A stretch of 11,685 nt of DNA from CAYXXN01 sp964469055 (GTDB lineage: Bacteria > Acidobacteriota > Thermoanaerobaculia > Multivoradales > JAHEKO01): assembly GCA_964469055.1 (NCBI GenBank), contig CAYXXN010000093.1, forward strand, positions 1-11,685, given 5' to 3'. Shown here piece after piece: positions 7,047 through 11,685 of the stretch. Both the position numbers and the translations under genes were made by a program. Positions within the stretch are counted from its first letter, which is position 1; every line of letters begins with the position of its first letter. Under the pieces are notes generated by a model. The model was not told the DNA's origin, searched no databases, and worked only from the letters and a program-made list of their open reading frames with translations.

Positions 7047-10000
7047 ATGGTCGGCTCGCGCTGGACTCGGTGCACGTTCGTCGCGCTCGTCGTGCTGGCC
7101 TTGCCCGCGGCGGCGAAGGAGCGCGCGCCGACCACCGCCGACTTCGACGAGGCGCTCTTCCACGGCATGGCCTGGCGCGAGGTCGGCCCCTATCGTGGGG
7201 GTCGCGCCGCCGCCGTGACCGGGGTGCCCTCGCAGCCCGACGTCTACTACTTCGGCGGCACCGGCGGCGGGGTCTGGAAGACGATCGACGGCGGCGTCAC
7301 CTGGAAGAACGTCTCCGACGGCTCGTTCGGTGGCTCGATCGGCGCCATCGCCGTCTCCGAGTGGGATCCCAACGTCGTCTACGTCGGTGGCGGCGAGGTC
7401 ACCGTGCGCGGCAACGTCTCGCACGGCGACGGGGTGTGGAAATCCACCGACGCCGGCAAGACCTGGCGCCACGTGGGCCTCGCCGACTCGCGGCACATCC
7501 CGCGCCTGCGCATCCACCCGCGCGATCCCGACCTCGTGTACGCGGCGGTCCTGGGCCATCTCTTCGGCCCGAACCGCGAGCGAGGCGTCTATCGCTCGCG
7601 GGACGGCGGCGCTACCTGGGAGCAGGTCCTCTACGTCGACGAGAACGTCGGTGCCGTCGACCTCGCCCTCGATCCCACGAATCCCCGCATCCTCTACGCC
7701 TCGACCTGGCGGGTGCGACGCACGCCCTGGAGCCTGGAGAGCGGCGGGCCGGGGTCGGGCCTGTGGAAATCGAGCGATGGCGGTGACACCTGGCAGGACT
7801 TGTCGCGCCAGGAGGGCCTTCCCGAGGCCCCGCTCGGCATCATCGGCGTCGCCGTGTCGGCCGCCCGTCCGGAAAACGTCTACGCCATCGTCGAGGCGGA
7901 AGACGGGGGCGTCTTCCGCTCCCGCGACGGCGGCGAGACGTGGACCCGCACGAGCGAGGACCGCAACCTGCGGCAACGGGCCTGGTACTACACTCGCATC
8001 GTCGTCGATCCCGCCGACGAGGACGTCGTCTACGTCTTGAACGTCGAGTTCTGGCGCTCGAAGGACGGTGGCAAGTCCTTCACCGCCATCGACACGCCGC
8101 ACGGCGACAACCACGACTTGTGGATCGCGCCCGGCGATCCGCTGCGCATGATCGAAGCCAACGACGGCGGCGCCAACGTCAGCGTCGACGGTGGTGCCAG
8201 TTGGACGCGGCAGGACAACCAGCCGACGGCGCAGTTTTACCGCGTCTCGACGGACGACGATTTCCCCTTTCGGCTGCTGGGCGGCCAGCAGGACAACTCG
8301 GCGGTGCGCATCCGGCATCGCTCGACTGGACTCGGCATCGGACCGCGCGATTGGGAGCCGACGGCGGGCGGCGAGAGCGGCCACATCGCGGCCCAGCCAG
8401 GCGAGCCGGACGTCGTCTACGGCGGCTCCTACGGCGGGTTCCTGATGCGCTACGACCACGCCACCGAGGAGCTGCAGGCGGTGAACGTCTGGCCGGACGA
8501 CCCCATGGGACACGGCGCCGAGGACTCGCGCTACCGCTTCCAGTGGAACTTCCCGATCTTCTTCTCGCCCCACGACCCCGCCACGCTCTACGCGGCCGGC
8601 AACGCTCTCTTTCGCTCGACAGACGGCGCCACGAGCTGGCAGCCGCTCGGCGGGGACCTCACTCGGGACGACAAGACGAAGATGGGCCCGTCGGGCGGTC
8701 CGATCACGAAGGACAACACCAGTGTGGAGTACTACGGCACGATCTTCGCGGCCGCAGAGTCGCCGCTGCAGAAGGGCGTCCTGTGGACCGGCTCGGACGA
8801 CGGCTTGATCCACCTGTCGCGCGACGGCGGTACGAGCTGGGAGAACGTGACCCCGGCGGGGATGCCCGAGTGGATTCTCGTCAATTCCATCGAACCTCAC
8901 CCGACCGAGCCCGGCGGGCTCTACGTCGCCGCCACCATGTACAAGTGGGACGATTTCCGTCCCTACCTGGTTCGAACGACCGACTGGGGCGAGAGCTGGA
9001 CCGAGATCACCGACGGTATCGCCGCCGACCACTTCACGCGCGCCATCCGAGCCGACCCGGTGCGTCCGGGCTTGCTCTACGCCGGCACGGAGAGGGGCGT
9101 CTACGTCTCGTTCGACGACGGTGGGCGCTGGCAGTCGCTCCAGTTGGAGCTCCCGATCGTCCCGATCACCGACTTGGCGGTCGAGGAAGGGCACCTGGCT
9201 GCCGCCACCCAGGGGCGTGGCTTCTGGATGCTCGACGATCTGGCGCCGCTGCGGCAGCTCGCGCCGGAGGTCGCGGGTCGCGACGTCCATCTCTTCCGCC
9301 CCAGCCCCGCCTGGCGCATCGACGGCTCCAATCCGGAGGAGCCGATCGGCCGCGGCGTCAATCCGCCGAACGGCACGATCATCGACTTCACCTTGCGCGA
9401 CCCGGCCCAGGGCACCGAGGTGGCGCTCGAGTTCCTGGAGAGCGACGGGGACCTCATCCGCCGGTTCGAGGGGAAGGTCGAACTCGAGGAGGCGGAGGAA
9501 GAAGGAGAACAAGAAGAAAGGGAAGAAGAAGATCAAGTAGGGGAAGAACAAGAAGAAGAAGAAGAAGGAGAAGAAGAACAAGAAGAAGAAGAAGAAGAAG
9601 AGAAGAAGGACCCCGCGATCGGCGAGCTCACCGCCAAGCAGGGCCACAATCGCTTTGCCTGGGATCTGCGCTACGCGCCGGCCAAGGAGTTCGAGGGTCT
9701 CATTCTTTGGGGCGAAGGTGGCGAGGGGCCGCGGGTCGTGCCCGGGCGCTATCAAGTGAAACTGATTCTGGGTGAGGGGGCGCTCTTGGAGAGTTTCGAG
9801 GTGGTGGCGGACCCGCGCTCGTCGGCCACCCAGGACGACGTCGAGGCGCAGCTCGCCTTCCTGCTCGCAGCCCGCGACCGACTGACCGCCGTCCACACCG
9901 GCATCGAGCGCATCCGAGACGTGCGCAGCCAGCTCGAAGGTCTACGGGAAAGGCTGCCGGAAGGCGAAGGGACGGCGGCGATCCGCGAGTCGGCCGGCGC

Positions 10001-10301
10001 GCTCGACGAGGCAATGACGGCCATCGAGGAGACGCTCTACCAGACGAAGAGCAAGAGCCCGCAGGACCCGCTCAACTTCCCGATCCGTCTCAACGACAAG
10101 CTCTCGTCGCTCGCCGGCCTCGTGGCGCTCGGCGACGCGGCACCCACTGCGCAGGCGCTGGCGGTCGGCGCCGAGCTCTCGGCCGCCATCGACGGCGAGC
10201 TGGCGAAGCTCGAGCGGTTGTGGGCAGAGGACCTGCCGGCGCTGAACGCCCAGGTCGCCGCGGCCCAGGTGCCCGCGATCGCCATCGAGCAGGAGGAATG
10301 A
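7047..10301 (+). CDS. Secreted VPS10/BNR-type multi-propeller protein (GH74-like fold)
   Basis: A 1084-residue protein with a Sec signal peptide (MVGSRWTRCT, hydrophobic VALVVLALPAAA, likely cut before KERA). About eleven Asp-box-like motifs occur, starting near residues 79 (TIDGGVTW), 133, 184 (SRDGGATW), 242, 292, 338, 379, 524, 591 (SRDGGTSW), 644 and 688, implying two stacked beta-propellers of the kind seen in VPS10/sortilin and GH74 proteins. The opening WREVGPYRGGR and GGGVWKTIDGG and the later NRFAWDLRY with PGRYQVKL match a large exported family common in Acidobacteriota and Bacteroidota, often annotated glycosyl hydrolase. The substrate is unproven, so an enzymatic function should not be assumed. 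The C-terminal part (about 920-1084) is helical and charged. A Glu-rich low-complexity insert occupies residues 811-854. Its stop at 10299-10301 overlaps the translation signals of the dipeptidase gene, suggesting an operon. Confidence 0.88.
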   Translation: MVGSRWTRCTFVALVVLALPAAAKERAPTTADFDEALFHGMAWREVGPYRGGRAAAVTGVPSQPDVYYFGGTGGGVWKTIDGGVTWKNVSDGSFGGSIGAIAVSEWDPNVVYVGGGEVTVRGNVSHGDGVWKSTDAGKTWRHVGLADSRHIPRLRIHPRDPDLVYAAVLGHLFGPNRERGVYRSRDGGATWEQVLYVDENVGAVDLALDPTNPRILYASTWRVRRTPWSLESGGPGSGLWKSSDGGDTWQDLSRQEGLPEAPLGIIGVAVSAARPENVYAIVEAEDGGVFRSRDGGETWTRTSEDRNLRQRAWYYTRIVVDPADEDVVYVLNVEFWRSKDGGKSFTAIDTPHGDNHDLWIAPGDPLRMIEANDGGANVSVDGGASWTRQDNQPTAQFYRVSTDDDFPFRLLGGQQDNSAVRIRHRSTGLGIGPRDWEPTAGGESGHIAAQPGEPDVVYGGSYGGFLMRYDHATEELQAVNVWPDDPMGHGAEDSRYRFQWNFPIFFSPHDPATLYAAGNALFRSTDGATSWQPLGGDLTRDDKTKMGPSGGPITKDNTSVEYYGTIFAAAESPLQKGVLWTGSDDGLIHLSRDGGTSWENVTPAGMPEWILVNSIEPHPTEPGGLYVAATMYKWDDFRPYLVRTTDWGESWTEITDGIAADHFTRAIRADPVRPGLLYAGTERGVYVSFDDGGRWQSLQLELPIVPITDLAVEEGHLAAATQGRGFWMLDDLAPLRQLAPEVAGRDVHLFRPSPAWRIDGSNPEEPIGRGVNPPNGTIIDFTLRDPAQGTEVALEFLESDGDLIRRFEGKVELEEAEEEGEQEEREEEDQVGEEQEEEEEGEEEQEEEEEEEKKDPAIGELTAKQGHNRFAWDLRYAPAKEFEGLILWGEGGEGPRVVPGRYQVKLILGEGALLESFEVVADPRSSATQDDVEAQLAFLLAARDRLTAVHTGIERIRDVRSQLEGLRERLPEGEGTAAIRESAGALDEAMTAIEETLYQTKSKSPQDPLNFPIRLNDKLSSLAGLVALGDAAPTAQALAVGAELSAAIDGELAKLERLWAEDLPALNAQVAAAQVPAIAIEQEE
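9477..9608 (+). repeat. GAA/GAG simple-sequence, purine-rich tract encoding an acidic insert
   Basis: About 130 bases consist almost wholly of A and G on the plus strand, encoding residues 811-854 of the propeller protein as runs of Glu broken by Gln, Gly, Lys and a few others. The Glu codons here are nearly all GAA, while the rest of the gene strongly prefers GAG, a sign of replication slippage rather than ordinary coding evolution. Length change in three-base steps keeps the frame. From memory, homologues carry a variable charged linker at the same place, just before the NRFxWDLRY motif. Confidence 0.9.
10291..10297 (+). promoter_or_regulatory. Ribosome binding site for the M19 dipeptidase inside the end of the propeller gene
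   Basis: AGGAGGA is a near-perfect Shine-Dalgarno sequence with 5 bases to GTG 10303. It lies within the last codons of the preceding gene, whose TGA ends at 10301. The ATG at 10298 that overlaps this TGA is not in the dipeptidase frame, so GTG 10303 is the chosen start. Confidence 0.75.
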
Positions 10302-10302
10302 G

Positions 10303-11544
10303 GTGCTCGTCCTGCCCTTGGTGGTCGCTCTCGCGGGGGCAGTCGCCGGCTCGGAGACGCCGCTGAGCCCGCCCGCTCACGAGGACCCGCGGCTCTGGGC
10401 CCAGGCCCAGCGCCTGACGCGCGAGGGCGTCGTGGTCGACACTCACATCGACGTGCCCTATCGGTTCCGCAACGGGGAGGAGGACGTCTCCGTGCGCACG
10501 GCGGGCGGCGATTTCGACTACCCGCGAGCGGTCGCGGGCGGGCTCGACGTGGCCTTCTTCTCGATCTTCGTCCCGGCCGAGCTGCAGGAGAGCGGCGAGG
10601 AGAGACCGTTCGCCGATCGTCTGATCGACATGGTCGAGGGGTTCGCCGCGCGCTGGCCGGCCCGCTTCGCCGTCGTGCGTTCGGTGGCCGAGGCACGTGC
10701 CGTGGCTGAGCGCCACGGGGTCGTGGGCTTGGCGCTGGGCATGGAGAACGGGGCGCCGATCGCGGATCTGGCCGCGCTGGACCGTTACGCCGACCGCGGC
10801 ATCCGTTACGTGACCCTGACGCACGGCGAGAACAACCACATCGGCGATTCCTCCTACGCCGCCGAGCGCAAGTGGCACGGCCTTTCACCCTTCGGCAGAG
10901 AGCTCGTGCCGGCGATGAACCACCGCGGAGTGATGATCGACGTCTCCCACGTCTCGGACGAGACCTTCTGGCAGGTGCTCGAGCTGTCGCGAGCGCCCGT
11001 CATCGCCTCGCACAGCTCCTGCCGCGCCTTCACCCCGGATTGGGAGCGCAACATGAGCGACGAGATGATCCAGGCCCTGGCCGCCCAGGGCGGCGTCGTC
11101 CAGATCAACTTCGGCTCGACGTTCCTGACCCCGGAGGCAAACGTCCAGGGGCAAGCCTTCCGCGAGGCGGCGAAGGCATTCCTCGCCGAGACCGGCGTCA
11201 CCCAATACTCGCCCGAGGCGCAGGCCTTCGAGGAGCGCTACTTCACGGAGCACGCCCGCATCTACGCCAACGTCACGGACGTGGCGAACCACATCGAGCA
11301 CGTGATCGAGCTCGCCGGAGTGGACCACGTCGGCCTCGGCTCCGACTTCGACGGCGTCGGCGACTCGCTCCCGACCGGCCTCAAAGACGTTTCGCAGTAC
11401 CCCAACCTCGCGGCCGAGCTGCTCCGCCGCGGCCGTTCCGAGGAGGACCTCCGCAAGATCCTCGGCGAGAACCTGCTGCGCGTCTGGACAGAAGTGGAGC
11501 GAGTGGCTGGCGAGGCTGCGGCCGCGGGCGGCCCGGCGCACTGA
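10303..11544 (+). CDS. Membrane dipeptidase (renal dipeptidase family, peptidase M19)
   Basis: A 413-residue zinc-dependent dipeptidase that hydrolyses dipeptides, in some family members including D-residue-containing ones. The binuclear metal site is complete: H48 and D50 in DTHID, bridging E148 in GMENG, H216 in IDVSHVSD, H237 in IASHSSCRAF, and D348 in GLGSDFDG. The 21-residue spacing between the two later histidines equals that in human renal dipeptidase (H198, H219). Start is GTG 10303, chosen from its strong ribosome site. The first 16 or so residues (MLVLPLVVALAGAVAG) look like a signal peptide but lack the usual basic residue, so export is likely though not certain. It is translationally coupled to the secreted propeller gene one base upstream. 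Length is normal for the family; it ends at TGA 11542-11544, directly before the repeat array. Confidence 0.95.
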   Translation: MLVLPLVVALAGAVAGSETPLSPPAHEDPRLWAQAQRLTREGVVVDTHIDVPYRFRNGEEDVSVRTAGGDFDYPRAVAGGLDVAFFSIFVPAELQESGEERPFADRLIDMVEGFAARWPARFAVVRSVAEARAVAERHGVVGLALGMENGAPIADLAALDRYADRGIRYVTLTHGENNHIGDSSYAAERKWHGLSPFGRELVPAMNHRGVMIDVSHVSDETFWQVLELSRAPVIASHSSCRAFTPDWERNMSDEMIQALAAQGGVVQINFGSTFLTPEANVQGQAFREAAKAFLAETGVTQYSPEAQAFEERYFTEHARIYANVTDVANHIEHVIELAGVDHVGLGSDFDGVGDSLPTGLKDVSQYPNLAAELLRRGRSEEDLRKILGENLLRVWTEVERVAGEAAAAGGPAH

Positions 11545-11552
11545 CTGGTGCC

Positions 11553-11643
11553 AGGTACCAATTGGTTACCGATTGGTTACCAACCGGTTACCAGATAGTT
11601 ACCAGATGGTTACCACCTGGTTACCACCTGGTAGTCGGTAACC
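11553..11643. repeat. 11-bp array: GGTTACC-like heptamers separated by variable tetramers
   Basis: Heptamers begin every 11 bases at 11553 (AGGTACC), 11564, 11575, 11586 (all GGTTACC), 11597 (AGTTACC), 11608 and 11619 (GGTTACC), with a degenerate unit at 11630. The 4-base spacers are AATT, GATT, AACC, AGAT, AGAT, ACCT, ACCT. The heptamer is conserved while the spacers vary, yet neighbouring spacers are identical in pairs, suggesting stepwise duplication. An inverted heptamer, GGTAACC, closes the array at 11637-11643. It begins 8 bases after the dipeptidase stop and lies at a drop in GC; the remaining 40 bases (11646-11685) are AT-richer and show no gene. The function is unknown to me. Confidence 0.9.
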
Positions 11644-11645
11644 AG
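11617..11645. other. 9-bp inverted repeat at the end of the array
   Basis: CTGGTTACC at 11617-11625 pairs perfectly with GGTAACCAG at 11637-11645 across an 11-base loop. It could form a hairpin in the 3' untranslated region of the dipeptidase mRNA. The following ACTCCC is not a T run, so this is not a standard intrinsic terminator, although it may still slow or stabilise the transcript end. Confidence 0.5.
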
Positions 11646-11685
11646 ACTCCCTTACCCGATCTGTTGTTTGTAATTGATGTGTTCT

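Noticed and set aside
6015..9896. Very long minus-strand open frame (1293 codons)
   Set aside because: It is antisense to the MerR-TPR and propeller genes, lacks recognisable domains, and includes a poly-Phe stretch that is merely the complement of the GAA tract. Long antisense frames are expected in GC-rich coding DNA.
10298..10301. ATGA overlap as dipeptidase start
   Set aside because: The ATG is in a different frame from the M19 protein; GTG 10303 is in frame and well placed after AGGAGGA.
11553..11643. CRISPR array
   Set aside because: Units are 11 bases with 4-base spacers, far shorter than CRISPR repeats and spacers, and no cas genes are present.

Overview
The window is GC-rich, densely coded bacterial DNA, probably metagenome-assembled. 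It holds six protein genes plus a striking repeat array at the right edge. From memory of similar proteins, the best guess for the host is an Acidobacteriota lineage (Thermoanaerobaculia-like). Reasons are the large secreted BNR/VPS10-type propeller, a sialidase-like protein with a C-terminal IFADGFE-type tail, and a Pseudomonas-order LigD beside Ku. This guess is moderate to weak; no rRNA or tRNA is present to test it.

Layout, left to right. (1) 1-738 (+): the 3' part of a multi-pass membrane protein of unknown function, open at the left edge. (2) 884-2628 (+): a secreted six-Asp-box sialidase-like protein. It is interrupted by exactly 100 N. The 55 bases before the N run are identical to the 55 bases after it, so the gap is most likely an unmerged assembler overlap; collapsing it restores one 529-residue ORF. 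(3) 2645-5182 (-): ligD, with phosphoesterase, ligase and polymerase domains all bearing their catalytic residues. (4) 5251-6123 (+): ku, divergent from ligD across a 68-base intergenic region. (5) about 6123-6962 (+): a MerR-type helix-turn-helix fused to TPRs, starting in the -1 frame immediately at the ku stop with no usable start codon. (6) 7047-10301 (+): a secreted multi-propeller BNR/VPS10-like protein carrying a glutamate-rich simple-sequence insert. (7) 10303-11544 (+): a complete M19 zinc dipeptidase whose ribosome site lies inside the end of gene 6. (8) 11553-11643: about seven 11-bp units, each a GGTTACC-like heptamer plus a variable tetramer, followed by an inverted copy and a drop in GC.

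LigD and Ku together form a complete two-component bacterial non-homologous end-joining system. The MerR-TPR protein is tightly linked to ku and may regulate or assist it (inference). The propeller protein and dipeptidase look like a translationally coupled secreted pair, possibly serving extracytoplasmic peptide scavenging (inference). The features most worth following up are the heptamer/tetramer array, the start-less MerR-TPR frame next to ku, the GAA-codon expansion, and the assembly join.
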